Assembly (NCBI GenBank): GCA_029216955.1
Contig: JANAVB010029819.1
Coordinates: forward strand, 29,871,435 to 29,935,434
Length of the DNA: 64,000 nucleotides
Direction of reading: 5' to 3'
Source of the DNA: Iris pallida
Lineage: Eukaryota > Streptophyta > Magnoliopsida > Asparagales > Iridaceae
This document shows, piece after piece, positions 1-10,515 of the stretch (position 1 is the stretch's first letter; every line of letters begins with the position of its first letter). Both the position numbers and the translations under genes were made by a program. Below the pieces are notes generated by a model. It made no database searches and was not told the DNA's origin. It saw nothing but the letters and a program-made list of their open reading frames with translations.

Positions 1-904
1 TACCAATCCGTGTGACCAACGTGACAGTACAAGTAAAGTAATCTACTGCAGGAAATAATTCTAAGCAGGGTATGAAATGATCAGAGAATGTACTCGCCTC
101 GATTGGTTGGAGTCGACGTGCGCGACACGAACGTGTCGACACGAGGTAGGTACACTGCTATGCTCTACAGAGGGTCCCAGACGACGACACGGCAGTCCCA
201 AAGAGTCCAGAATAGTCCAAAAAGCCTAATTTGGTATATAAAAGTCTAAAATCAGGGTTTGGTACACTAATCAATTCAATAATAGAAAATGACTATCAAA
301 ATCACGACTTATGATTTTAGGAAAATGGTATAATAATAAATATAATAAATATTTGGAAATCCTTATAATGATAAAAATATATTTGTATTAATCAACCTTT
401 ATTAGATAATACTTCAAAACCAAAAATCAATTCTGTACCAATTTTTCCTATTTTGTCAAAAATGAATTTAGGCCAAAACTCAATAAACCAATACTATTTT
501 AGAAATATAATTATATATTTTATATATTTTCTAAGTGATTATGTAATATAATAATACCAATAAAATAATGATAATAATAATAATACCATCATTATATACT
601 ATGTATAAACTAACATACATTTATTAAACTAATATACATTATATAAACAATTGTACATTTGTTATACGAAACTAATATAATCATAACTAATATATATACA
701 ATATACATTAATACATAAATTAATATATATTGTATAAGAACAATATATATTAATTTATAACTAATATACATTTATTATATACTAATATACATTATATAAA
801 CAATTGTATATTATAAACTAATATACATTAATTATATAAACTATTATATATATTATAAAAAAGCAATACATATACTATTATATAATATATATTATATATA
901 ACAA

Positions 905-1575
905 CTCATGGTCCAATCTTCAGAAGGAAAGGGGGAGTCGAATGGGCTCACAAGGGGGTTTGGATCGGCGGGCTCCGGCGGAGCAGCCGGCGGAGGAAGC
1001 GGCGGAGCGCCAGCACGGAGGGTCGGGTTCCAGTCAGGCGGAGCTCGCCAACGGCGGCGCCGGATGGAGCGCGACCAGGGCGGCGACGGAGGAAGGCTCG
1101 TGCGGCGGCGCGAGCTCGGCCAGGGCGGCGCGGAGGAAAGTCGGGGCTCCGTGCGGTGGCGCCGGCGGAAGAGCTCCGGTGAGGTCAACTCTCCCTCTCT
1201 CTCTCTCTCTATGGTTTTTGGGGAAACACGGTGGTGGTCGTGGTATTCTGTTGGTGGTGGTGGTTCTGATGGTGTTGGTGAACGATGGTGGCGGTGAGTT
1301 TGATGGTGGCGGTGGTGATGTTGGATCTGATGGCGGTGGTGATGTGTGGGGACGACGGCGGTGGATCTGATGAATGGCGGCGGCGTGGTGAACGGAGGTG
1401 GCGGTGGCCAGTTGTAGGAGGCCGGGATGGCGGCGGTGGTGGTTCCTTGATGGTGGCAGTGGTGCTTATGGTGGTGGCAGTGGTGGTCGGGGGTGGTGGT
1501 GTTGCCGGAGTGGCTGGATTGGGATGCTGGCGGCTGGGTTGGGTAGTTCCTAGGGATTTGTGTAGGAAAAAATAG
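905..1575. other. GC-rich, GGT/GGC-repetitive LTR leader
   Basis: This block is sharply GC-rich in an otherwise AT-rich region and consists of GGCGGC and GGTGGTGG runs with a CT microsatellite near 1189-1211. It is open on both strands because of its composition, and the translations are low-complexity Gly/Arg/Ser/Trp. On the minus strand it lies just downstream of the LTR TATA box, so it is most likely the transcribed leader of the LTR and not a gene. Confidence 0.5.
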
Positions 1576-1644
1576 GGGGTTTGGGAATGGTGTAGAAATT
1601 TTGGGGGCTAGGAAAATTCTAGGTTATCCTCTTAGGAAATGTGA

Positions 1645-1652
1645 TATTTATA
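1645..1652 (-). promoter_or_regulatory. TATA box of the minus-strand LTR
   Basis: The minus strand reads CTCCCCTATAAATATCACA, a strong plant TATA context, about 550 bases inside the LTR start at 2206. This places U3 at about 2206-1660 and the transcript start near 1620. Confidence 0.6.
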
Positions 1653-2206
1653 GGGGAGTGAGAAGGAAACCCTAAAAATGTATATGTAATAAAATATAGG
1701 AAAATAATGAAAAACTAACATGCTAACTGCTAACAACTAATATTTTACTATCTGCAAATTAATTAGTACTAAAATAAATATTAGTTATAATTTAGTTCAT
1801 TATTAATTATGGCTAAATAACAAATGGCTAATTACAATTTAGCCGGGGTTTTTCCTAATTAATAAAATACTAATATAGTCACTTAATATATTTAACAATC
1901 ATTTATTTACTAAATAATATATTTGAAATTCCGAAATTCAATAACCGTTTTTTTTTCCATAGAGAAAAATAATTAAAACTTATTGATTCAAGAAAATGAC
2001 GGAGAAATTCCAATAGGGCAAAATCGCCTAAAATAGTAAACCAAAGCCAACCAAGGACCGATAGCAATCACGGTCAAATCATTTTCCCAAAAATTACAAA
2101 TTGCACGTTTTTCGAGATTTAGAAAAATCGAACTTTTGAAAAATACGAAATAAAATAAAATACCAATTTTCGAAAATATCTAAGAATTCGATTTACGGAG
2201 GTTACA

Positions 2207-2561
2207 TCTATCCTTGGTAGGGATATCTGTTCTTGATTGTTACGAAATTCAAGGTACGATAATCAACACATAATCTTAATGTACCATCCTTCTTTTTCAC
2301 AAGAAGCATCGGAGTTCCACAAGCTGATCCACTAGCACGAATGAATCCTTTGGTTCTGAGTTCTTCAATCACCTTGTACAGAATCTCCAACTTTAATGGT
2401 GCCATTCTGTAGACTCTCTCTGACACTAGTGCCGTTCCTGGAATCAAATCAATGGTGAACTCCATTTCTCTCTCTGATGGCATGCCTGAAAGCTCTTTGG
2501 GAAACACATCAGGGAACTCTTCTACTATTATGGTAAATTGAACTGCTTCTGCTACTGCTTT
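2207..2561 (-). pseudogene. Ty3/gypsy reverse transcriptase, N-terminal fragment
   Basis: The minus frame holds the start of a chromovirus RT: a [13 protein letters not shown] lead-in, [13 protein letters not shown], then [17 protein letters not shown] and NRYP. This is the fingers region before the catalytic FDQL.../YxDD palm motifs, which are absent. After NRYP a one-base deletion shifts the frame (PRID is read in the next frame), and the coding sequence stops dead at the LTR boundary at 2206/2207. About 80-90% of pol (RT palm, RNase H, integrase, chromodomain) is therefore missing. A single in-frame TGA near 2562 separates it from the protease ORF. The element is certainly dead. Confidence 0.85.
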
Positions 2562-2996
2562 TCAGAATATTGGTGGAGAAGGTTCTACTTCGCCTCTGGA
2601 AAATGAAAACTCCGGTTTGCCTGGAATACCAAAAATAATCCTGCCAATATGGCAGTCTATTCTTGCATATAGATCCTTCAACCAATCCATTCCTAGGACC
2701 ACATCATAGTCGGCCATCAGAAATTTTATTAATCTAGCGGAAAACTCTCTACCGCTAACTACGATTCGACACGAGAAATAGACTCTATCTACCCCCACAA
2801 GACCGTTACCAATAAGTATATTGAGCCTTACTAATAATGACTCGGGCTCCAGTCCTATGCGTGTTGCGAATCGTGCAGACATAAATGAATGTGATGCACT
2901 CGAATCAAATAATACTGATGTTAGAAAAGAGTTGACGAGAATGGTACCTGCCACCACCTCACCTGATGCCAATTCTTCTTCTACTGTCAGAGCCAT
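2562..2996 (-). pseudogene. Ty3/gypsy aspartic protease remnant
   Basis: This 144-codon minus-strand ORF matches the plant retropepsin (RVP_2) layout. A lead-in is followed by VLFDSSASHSF at about residue 29, then the flap and the late YDVVLGMDWL motif at about residue 97. The catalytic triad is normally Asp-Ser-Gly; here Gly is Ser (DSSASHSF), which should weaken or abolish activity. The frame continues from gag upstream and into RT downstream across one stop codon, as expected for a single gag-pol polyprotein. Its function would have been polyprotein processing in the virus-like particle. Confidence 0.85.
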
Positions 2997-3820
2997 AGCC
3001 TGACCTTGTCCTCTTGGTGCTGGTCCCCTCTATTGGAAACCTCTCTGCCTATTTTGTACCTGATCTTGAGCATACTGATGCGGTCTCTGATGGAAGGCTT
3101 GAGTCTGAGGCGGCAATAGCCTTGGAGGCTAGTACTGTTGCTGTACTGGTGCTGGTGCCCTAACCGATGGACTGGTTAGGTTTGATGATGATGAACTGGC
3201 TCTATTCGAACAGGACCCTATCTTGTGGTCCGGTGCCCCATAAGCCAAGCACAATCCCTGTGCTCTACGATACTCTGAAACCACGTGTCTGGGATTCCCA
3301 CAATGAGTGCAGCCCATTACGGAAGACTGCTTCTGCTTCTGTTACTGAGGGTACGTCGGTGTCGAGTATTGAACCGACAAAACTGTGGTCGCCCTCCTAG
3401 GAGCTCTAATTGTTAACGCCCTAGCAGCCGGGGCTGGTGTTGATTACTGGGACATCTGTCCATGGGACCTCTTCCGTCCTTCGGCTCGATCTACAATCCT
3501 TTGTGAAGTATATTCATGCCTTTTTGCTGCTCGCAAAATGGCCTCAAAGGTTTGGTGCTCAAACTGCTCCACGGCTAGAATAATCTCTAGGTGGAGTCCT
3601 TGCTGGAAGCGCTGTGCTCGGTCCAATTCGGTCTCCACCAAGGTAGGAGCAAACCGGCTAAGTCTTGAAAATTCGACCGCATAGCCATCGACCGTCCTTC
3701 CTATCTACTTAAGATTGGTGAATCACGTCTGCAGATCATAGCGAGCTACTGTGTCAAAATACTTCGTCTGGAACTTGTCGATGAATACCGCCCATAAGAC
3801 AGGCATCGGCAAACCCACTA
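2997..3820 (-). pseudogene. Ty3/gypsy gag, C-terminal half with degenerate zinc knuckles
   Basis: Read leftwards, the gag capsid end (VFIDKFQTKYFDTVARYD, then LSRFAPTLVETELDRAQRFQQGL) is followed by a basic linker, two knuckle-like motifs at about 3317-3200 and a Gln/Pro-rich linker into protease at 2996. The first knuckle reads CTHCGNPRHVVSEY, with the final Cys replaced by Tyr. The second starts CLAY, where the second Cys is Tyr. Several stops and shifts break the frame (for example after YDLQT at about 3723). The capsid sequence stops at 3825, where a Tat-like element is inserted, and resumes at 15185, giving one gag gene in two pieces. Confidence 0.8.
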
Positions 3821-3825
3821 CAAGC

Positions 3826-4807
3826 TGTAGAAGCATGAAAAATATGGGGCTCATGCGGATTAGAAATTGTCGCATAGGTACTTTGGGCCAAACAGGTCCC
3901 ATAAAGGAAAGCCGCATGACTAGTTCAATGACATATGCGGTCCATCGACAACCAGCTGTAGAAGGAAGATATGCGGCCAAGAGGAGCAGTTCGTCTGATA
4001 AAGCTGATAAGTCCTGACAAAACTGACAAAAATTACAGCTCTGACACTTCGAAAAAAAGATAAGACGTGAGACGTCGCCCAAAGGCAAGGTTCGTACGCC
4101 TTCATACGGCCAGAAGGAATGTCACCTAAGCCGCATGAACTTTATGCAGTTCAGACATATGCGGCCCTAAAGTCTCCGAACTTCATGCGGCCAAAAGTAA
4201 CTGTGATCCAAGCCGCATGAGCTTTATATGACCAAAATACAGAATCTACGCAGCTTAAATCCTTAAGCTATGTCTGGGCTAAGTCTGCGCCCTAAGCCGC
4301 ATGAGACCCGCATGAGTCTCATGCGGCCCCATATGGCCGAAAACTGAGAGATCTATGCGGATAAAAAATGATCCCTGCGACAGGATACGTGGTAATCTGA
4401 CCAAGTCCTAAACTGCCCAGATTTGTTGTAACAAAATCCCAACAAATCGACAGATGGCAGCCAAAGAGCGGGTCTTCACGTACCAATCAGCCACGTGGCA
4501 ACAAGCCATCTATGCGGCTCAATATACATTCTATTATAAATAGCAGGGTGCCACACCCCTGCAAAAGGCTGGCAACCTTCAAGAAGACAATTTCTTCAAG
4601 ATCTAAAGACTGCGTCAGATAGTCCACGGAGTAAGGCAGAGTTGATAGCACTTTTCCGAGCCTCCACCGTCACCCCCAGAATTAAAACTAAACAATTATA
4701 CTTAGATTGTTTCCTAGGATTTCTTTCTAGGCTTTTCTTTGTACAAGCGAGTTTGCAATCAATTTCAGTATTCTGTAATACATGTCTTTGATTTTTTATG
4801 GCAAACA
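3826..4807 (+). repeat. 5' LTR of the Tat-like element
   Basis: This 982-bp copy is paired with 14205-15179. It starts TGTAGAAG and ends with CAAACA. The U3 is filled with repeats of an ATGCGGC-type motif in both orientations (GCCGCATGA and TCATGCGGCC). A TATA box sits at 4535-4542. Confidence 0.88.
4535..4542 (+). promoter_or_regulatory. LTR TATA box
   Basis: TATAAATA lies inside CTATTATAAATAGCAGGG, about 270 bases before the LTR end. The same box is kept in the 3' LTR at 14907-14914. Confidence 0.7.
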
Positions 4808-4810
4808 CGA

Positions 4811-4828
4811 TGGCGACTATGCTGGGGA
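4811..4828 (+). other. Primer-binding site of the Tat-like element
   Basis: TGGCGACTATGCTGGGGA begins three bases after the LTR end. A TGG-initial tract here is complementary to a CCA-ending tRNA 3' end, and the sequence resembles PBSs of Tat/Ogre elements. I do not assign the tRNA with certainty. Confidence 0.7.
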
Positions 4829-5218
4829 CATCCTTCTCCTCTGATGAGAAGTTGGTGACGCAATATGACGCATCTAAGATCGGCTCTACGCAGCAAATGC
4901 TTGTGGTTCGATTCGACCAACAAACCTTCGAAGAAATGCTCTCTGAAGGGAGCGCCAGCCTTTCTCAGAAGCGAGCCAACAAAGAGGACTCGTAAGACGT
5001 CGGTGCGCAAAACTGTTGCCCCCGACCAAGTTCTCGAAGAAGCTCCTTCTGCAGCCCAAGACAGTGACCAAAACTCTCCTACGGCTTTGTTTCCGACCGC
5101 AGAGGACCCCACTATCCCCAAATCCAGCAGAGGAAAATACTACGATACTGAGTTTTTGGGGGCACAAGGTAAATCCATAAGGACAAAGAAGAAGCCGCAT
5201 AGAGAAGATCGACAGTCT

Positions 5219-5398
5219 GTCCATGCGGCAGCCGACTCTAGTCACAGATGGACAACTCATGCGACAGCTAACTCTGGTCGTAGAAAGATGGTCCATGCGG
5301 CAGCCAACTCTGGCCGCAGAAAGATGGTCCATGCGGCAGCCAGCTCTAGCCGCAAGAAGGTAGCCCATGCGACAGCCAATCATAGCCTCAGACAGGAT
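5219..5398 (+). repeat. Five tandem 36-bp units inside ORF1
   Basis: Units start at 5219, 5255, 5291, 5327 and 5363, each beginning with a CATGCGGCAGCC-like core. The period is a multiple of three and encodes twelve residues per unit. Units 3 and 4 are the most alike. The core shares the ATGCGGC word that saturates the LTR. Confidence 0.85.
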
Positions 5399-6059
5399 GT
5401 CTCATGCGGCTCTGTCAGAAGCTTTATGTTTGACCGCCTCTCATGAAGGCCCAACACCATGCGGCCTACTAAGGATGTGGGATTTATCAATCTGGACTCT
5501 TTTTACTATGCGCCTTCGGGCGCTAAGTTAAAAAAGTCTAGGGTAGTACGGGCCCAACCAGCCCAGTCAACTGTCCAAGTTGCTGACTGTCAACGGGCCC
5601 CGTTGACAGTTACACGGGCTCCTCACGGAAAGTTGTACAGAACCACCCACGTCCAGTCCCCCAGGGCTAACGGACAGGGTGGGTCTTTAAAGTCTCCCTC
5701 TAAAGATCCAGAGCAAGTGCTTTTACTAGCCACGGATCAGGAAGTAAACATGATGCCTAAGCACCCGTGCGCTCGGGTTACCCGAGTTCACAAGTTTGGT
5801 ACAAAGGTAGAGCAGCTTCCTACCGACTTATGTGACGTGATTACTCACAAATGCAAGACGGCAGCATCGGCATACAATAAGTCCCTCTCGGGGTGTCGTT
5901 GCACCCAAGTCATCATCAACTGCTACTGCGACAAATAAGCAACACCTGAAGATCGGCAGTCAGTTTTCCAATGATTACAGCAGCCAGCACCTGTCCGACA
6001 ATAACTCAAGAAATAGGTGTAAATTCCAGGAGACGAGGAGTTTCCTTTCGTCTCCTGTA

Positions 6060-7519
6060 AATCAATTCAAAAGGTTCCTTCTGGCAAGGGAGGAAAGAAG
6101 ATAGGCTCTTCCAGCCCGGTCATCTCAGCCAGTATTGCAAGGAGACCCTCATCTGGGGGGTTTCCATCGACAACCACAGGGGGTGTCTATTTAGGCACTC
6201 GATCCAAAAAGAAGCTTCCGGCACCCGGGGGTGCACCTTCGGCTTCCTTGATAGTAGATGAAGCTGGAGGTAGCAGTCCCCTCAATGTATGTAACAATCC
6301 GGTGTACCAAGAGCACATACAGGGGGTAGAGGTCCCCAGAATGTGCAACAAACTTGGATTTCCCTGAGGGCCACCACCCTCACTAAGATGATGCGACTTC
6401 TTGCACAGGGGGTAGCACCCCTTCCGAGTCAGAGGAAGATGATATTCCGACATTCCCTGACGATTTCTCTATACAAGGGTACAACACAGAGAGTACCTCT
6501 GCCACAATCCCTTCCACCTCTACCCACGTGAGGACAGTCTTTGTGGCTGACGATGATCATGAAGGGCCTTCTGACCGACAACGGCTAAAAGTGCCAGAAG
6601 CCATGCTCCTGTCCTTGGTCAAGTCCGTAGACAAGATCAAAGCCACCTTGCCAACTCAACCAGCGAGGACGCCCGAACAAACAAGCCTGGGACCCGCAAT
6701 TAACACGGACTCCAACATGATCGCCCCTCCTTTGGGTGATGATCCCTTAGCAGCATCCGTTCCTTCAACTGCAGATGAAGCCAAGGAGGCAAGGAGGGAA
6801 GTCCAGGAGCTTCGGGCAATGTTCAATGCCCGAGACTCCTCTCGGGATCTCAGAATACGGCAGCCATATCCCGTTGCATGGAAAGACGTGCCTTTTCCAC
6901 CATGGTACAAGCCGTTTATATCAATTCTTATGATGGGAAGACCTCTGCTAGTCGGTACATGACTTACTTTGAGGTCACAACCGACCATTTGCCGCATAGT
7001 GATGCCATCCTCACGCGATTATTCATCGGAGCATTGGAGGGGATCACGTTCGACTGGTACAGCAACCTTCCCAAAAACTGTAATCATTCTTTTGACGGCT
7101 TCAAACACATGTTCCTGGAAAGATTTTACAAAGTGGGGCATGATGTAACGATGTCGTCTCTCATGGACGTCGTTCAGGGAGAAAGGAAGCTAACAAGGAA
7201 ATATATCGAGCGGTTCTGCCAAACCGTAATATGATTGCCCCAAGGCAATCCCGAGAGCTCCTTGATTGAAATCTGCCAGAAGAAGCTGCTCCATACAATT
7301 AGCCTCTGGATGGGTGATGATCAGCTCAGGGATTGGACGACCTTCATCATAAGTGCTACCAACGCAGAGGCAAAATTGAAGAAGGCTCGCCAGTTGGGTT
7401 ACACATCCCAGACGGAAAAGATAAGGGCAGACGTCCTGGTTCCACCTCCAGTAACAACAACAGTGGCACCACCACCAACCGGGACAATACGGGCAAACAG
7501 GCCATGGTCACTGATGTAA
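6060..7519 (+). pseudogene. Tat-lineage gag, N-terminal and capsid region
   Basis: A Ser/Pro-rich lead (about 6060-6530) passes into an acidic/helical segment (6528-6900, EVQELRAMFNARDSS) and then a retrotransposon gag capsid fold at about 6915-7230. Visible landmarks are YDGKTSASRYMTYFEV, the RLFIGALEGITFDWYSNLP turn and VVQGERKLTRKYIERF, matching the gag family (PF03732) as seen in Tat elements. A frameshift near 6915 and a TGA after FCQTVI at about 7234 break it. The frame then continues (QGNPESSLI to EAKLKKARQ) to 7519. It should form the virus-like particle shell. 5939-6060 is a short AG-rich stretch with no call. Confidence 0.8.
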
Positions 7520-7559
7520 CTCCGAAACCCGAACAAAAATAGGCAGAAGGTCCGTGGCC

Positions 7560-8310
7560 CAAGGTTAATTACTCATTTGAAGATAGTCATGTCAAACCTA
7601 TCTTCGATATGCTCTTACAAGGGGGTAGGATCCAACTCCCTCCACCAAGGTGCGAGTTTCGAGCAGCAGAAATGGAGGTCCTAAAGTATTGTTACTTCCA
7701 CCGCTATGTCCATCATGCCACTCATGATTGCTTCCAATTGAAGCGGTACATTCAGAGTCTTATCGACTCCAAAGCTCTGTTGATAGACTTTGAAGAGGTT
7801 ACCGTGGCGGCAAATATGGTATATATTCAGTTCGGCAATTTCTCTCCAACAATCACTCCAGACGGGGTTATACCTGTCCCTTAGGCAATGATGGAGGTTA
7901 CTAATCTTCCACCCATCCGGAGCCAGACATCTGGATTGGTACCCCTCACCACATCGCGAGGAGAGATCATATGGGTGCATCCAGACTTGGTGCCCGAAGT
8001 TACCCAGGAAGTGTCATCACTTACCAGCAAAAAAAAGGACAGAAAGTCTAGAGCCTGCCACACAATTTCAGCCAAAGCTGAAGAAGCTGCAGCAATTGTT
8101 ACCCGGTCTGGAGCACAAGCCCAGCCCGCATTGGATAGTTCAACCGAAGATCCTCAGCCAGTAACGTTGCCTCCCTCTTATGTTCCAAGGCCATCTCAGC
8201 CTCCACTGGCGGATAAGTCCAAAACAAAGGAAACCCGCTTCGACAGGCCACTCCGCAATAATGTACCTCAGGGACTAGAGAGACCTTATAACTTTGACAT
8301 ATTAGCATAA
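7560..8310 (+). pseudogene. Tat-lineage gag C-terminal region with Cys/His box
   Basis: After a frameshift near 7520-7600 the frame stays the same through to protease. It has a conserved Tat-type box YCYFHRYVHHATHDCFQLK (7690-7745), a zinc-knuckle variant with spacing C-x2-H...H-x4-C, then KRYIQSLID. Further on are a Lys-rich stretch and the Tat-typical RPYNFDILA-x-LANTPAKLS block that precedes protease. In-frame stops at 7882-7884 and 8308-8310 break it. The region likely bound RNA. Confidence 0.75.
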
Positions 8311-9207
8311 TTGGCTAATACGCCAGCAAAGTTGTCGTTATACGAGCTCCTAAAGCTCTATAAGGATCTTCGTGTCGCATTAAGCGAAGCACTCCAAAAT
8401 GCTGACGCCTACCTAGCTCAGGTCAAGCCTCTAGGGGAAGACCCGCCAGCAGATCCACAGGGTAGCAATAGCACAGATGCAATGCCCAACATCATATTTA
8501 CTCCTCAGGACATGTTGATCAAGTCCAATTTGTATGATCGCCCCTTGTACTACACTGGATACATAGACGACATCAAGGTGGATCGGATGTATATCGACCT
8601 TGGCTCGTCAATTAGCATCATCCCGAAAAGCCTGCTCCAACTTCTTGGTATCCCTATGCATCGGCTAGCAGCAACTAATACTGCCATTAGCGATTTTAAC
8701 TCAGGAAGGAGCTATCCCCTAGAAAAGATCCGGTTGAAATGCGAGATTGGTGACCTAAAGACGGAAGTTACCTGCTACGTCATAGATGCAGACACCTCCT
8801 ACAACATCATCTTGGGGCGCCAGTGGATACATAACTATATAATCGTGTCGTCCACCCTCTACCACTGCTTCAAGTATGTCAATAGACACGACTTCGTGAG
8901 GACCAAATTTGCCAACATCGATCCCTTCAAAGGGGTTGAGTCTTATTATTCATCGGAGGCTTGTTTATATGAAGAATCCAATATGTACATCATTAACAAA
9001 CTGGAGACCATCACAGGGCCAGAGGAACCCTTGATAATTTACCTCCAGATTCGTAAATCAGCCAAAGTCGCACCCCTTGTCGCAACCTTGCATGAAGAGG
9101 TGTCTGGTTCTCTCGTTCAAGCTGCACAGTCGGAACCAATGGTCATCCGACTCCCAAAGTCAAGAGCTAAAGCCCATCATAGGGCCAATGGAGATCCGAT
9201 TGCCTAA
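8311..9207 (+). pseudogene. Tat-lineage aspartic protease domain
   Basis: This 298-codon open frame has no ATG at its left end (first codon TTG after a stop) and continues the gag frame. Landmarks are LSLYELLKLYKDLR, then PQDMLIKSNLYDRPLYYTGY, the active-site segment YIDLGSSISIIPKS at about residue 94, and the late ILGRQWIHNY followed by SSTLYHCFKYV. These are the Tat/Ogre protease signatures; the usual D-x-G is present as DLG. It is followed by a short charged tail and then no RT. Of all frames in the element this is the least damaged. Function: processing of gag if translated as a gag-pro fusion. Confidence 0.8.
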
Positions 9208-9600
9208 ATCCATCTAAAGACAATCGGACACAAAATCTCTTGCCGAGCCAATTGTCACCCTTCTTCCCAAGACGAGCCGGCAACTAAATGCCGATCCAAC
9301 ATACTCAGGCAAGCCAATATTTTAAGTTTGACCCTTGGTGGTCAAGTTGCCCAAGACGGCATCCCAACCTTCGGGATCGCAGGGGGTAGCCAAAGAGGAC
9401 GTAGAACTCATCGAATACCTGGTGGCACGGACGGATAGTCCCTCTCCTGATGATGTAATCCCCATGGACAGAGTTCCTTATCTCATCAATAAGAGGCTGC
9501 CGATTAAAAAAAGAAAAGAAAACATATACTACCTAGAGTGTCGAGTTATGTACATCAGGTACCCCTGAACTTACACTCTATTCTTTCCCCCCGAGGGGAC
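9208..9600 (+). other. Post-protease remnant, no RT
   Basis: A 77-codon ORF (9335-9568) reads a charged linker (EDVELIEYLVARTDSPS, then KRLPIKKRKEN) like the protease-RT spacer of Tat elements, and ends just where the RT should begin. No RT motif is found on either strand between here and the repeats. Confidence 0.5.
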
Positions 9601-9699
9601 TCGCATTGCATCTCTACGAGTGACAAGTCATGTATATTGATACCTCTGAACTTTCGCTTTGATGTTTCGACTACCATATATCACACCCATATCACCCCT

Positions 9700-10245
9700 G
9701 TTGGGTTCTGTTTTAAAATCTATTACCTGCACCATCAGTGCGCAGAAGGATAATAGGTCCATAAAACTTATCCTAATCTATTGCTTGCACCATCAGTGCA
9801 CAAAAAGGATAATAGGTCCACAAAATTCCCCCGACGAAAAAAACAACCACGTCCATATTACCTCTGAGTTATTTTCCCATCCATCACTGACAAATCACCC
9901 AATACATAGAACTACCACGTTGATAACACCTCTGAGTTGTTCTGTGTATCCCCATTTGGCCTACTCCTACCACGTCCTCATTACCTCTAAGTAAGGAGGC
10001 TCTACTTCAGACCCATATTTACCACGTCCTCATTACCTCTGAGTAAATATGTCGGTCTTCTCTCCACTTATTATCAGTACTCGTATCGTCGGTACACAAA
10101 AATGGTAATAAATCCACAAAAATTATCCTAATCTATTACTCGTACCATCAGTGTATCAAAGAGTAGTAGGTCCATAAAATATCTTTCAAATCTATCTGCT
10201 CGTATTTTCAAAAATGCACAAAAGGGCAATAGGTCCACAAAAAGT
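9700..10245 (+). repeat. Diverged ~57-bp tandem repeat array
   Basis: About five copies of a unit read as ATCCTAATCTATT, then ACCATCAGTG, then TAATAGGTCCACAAAA (copies near 9717, 9771, 10070, 10124 and 10186). They are interspersed with a second motif, CCACGTCCTCATTACCTCTGAG, about 27 bp in period (9850-10050). Tandem arrays between pol and the 3' LTR are a known trait of Tat/Ogre/Retand elements. The stretch to 10515 is otherwise empty. Confidence 0.75.
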
Positions 10246-10515
10246 CCCCCCAGGGGATATTCTTTATCAAAATGCTATTACAAGATCCTCAGAGTAGAGT
10301 GAATGTATTCTGCTCCATCACTAAAAAATAAGAAGAAATGGAAGAAAGAGAGGAGAGGAGAAGCAAAATCCACTACTCATCAGCAACACACAACTTGATC
10401 AGAATGCCCTCCAGTTGCGCAGTTGAGCGCTCAATGCTCAGTTTGACACGACATTCAGCTTCCTGGGATAATCTTTCGGCGTCCTCTAGATGCGCATGAG
10501 CCTGCCAATTTTCTT

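Larger units (their letters stand above)
1..2206 (-). mobile_element. 3' LTR of a minus-strand Ty3/gypsy chromovirus, cut by the window edge
   Basis: Read on the minus strand, the LTR begins at 2206 with TGTAACCTCCGTAAATCG, the TGTAAC-type start seen in many plant chromovirus LTRs, directly after reverse-transcriptase coding sequence. A TATA box follows at 1645-1652, then a GC-rich leader at 905-1575 and a long AT-rich stretch at 240-900. Positions 1-110, reversed, resemble plus-strand sequence near 21090-21200 (shared CGAGTACATTCTCTGATCA and CTGTCACGTTGG), which I also read as LTR. The LTR end lies outside the window. The AT-rich 240-900 and 1680-2160 stretches hold no gene. Confidence 0.65.
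4810..5938 (+). pseudogene. Upstream ORF (ORF1) of the Tat-like element, unknown function
   Basis: Reading starts near the ATG at 4810 overlapping the PBS. One frame runs to about 4995, and the next frame is then open from 4865 to 5938 apart from one stop at 5444-5446, so one frameshift and one nonsense mutation break it. The product is Lys/Arg- and Ser/Ala-rich, with a block of five 12-residue repeats (VHAAANSGRRKM type) at about residues 118-178 of the second segment. The later part (5459-5938) is basic and ends in a Cys-rich tail (SGCRCTQVIINCYC). Tat/Ogre elements often carry an extra ORF of unknown function before gag, and this occupies that position. I recognise no enzymatic motif. It could also be the N-terminal extension of gag. 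Confidence 0.5.

Noticed and set aside
892..1575. Overlapping long ORFs on both strands in the GC-rich block
   Set aside because: All frames are open at once because of GGT/GGC repeats; the translations are low complexity and no start or domain stands out.
5219..5398. CRISPR-like spaced repeats
   Set aside because: The 36-bp units are directly contiguous with no spacers and lie in a plant retrotransposon ORF.
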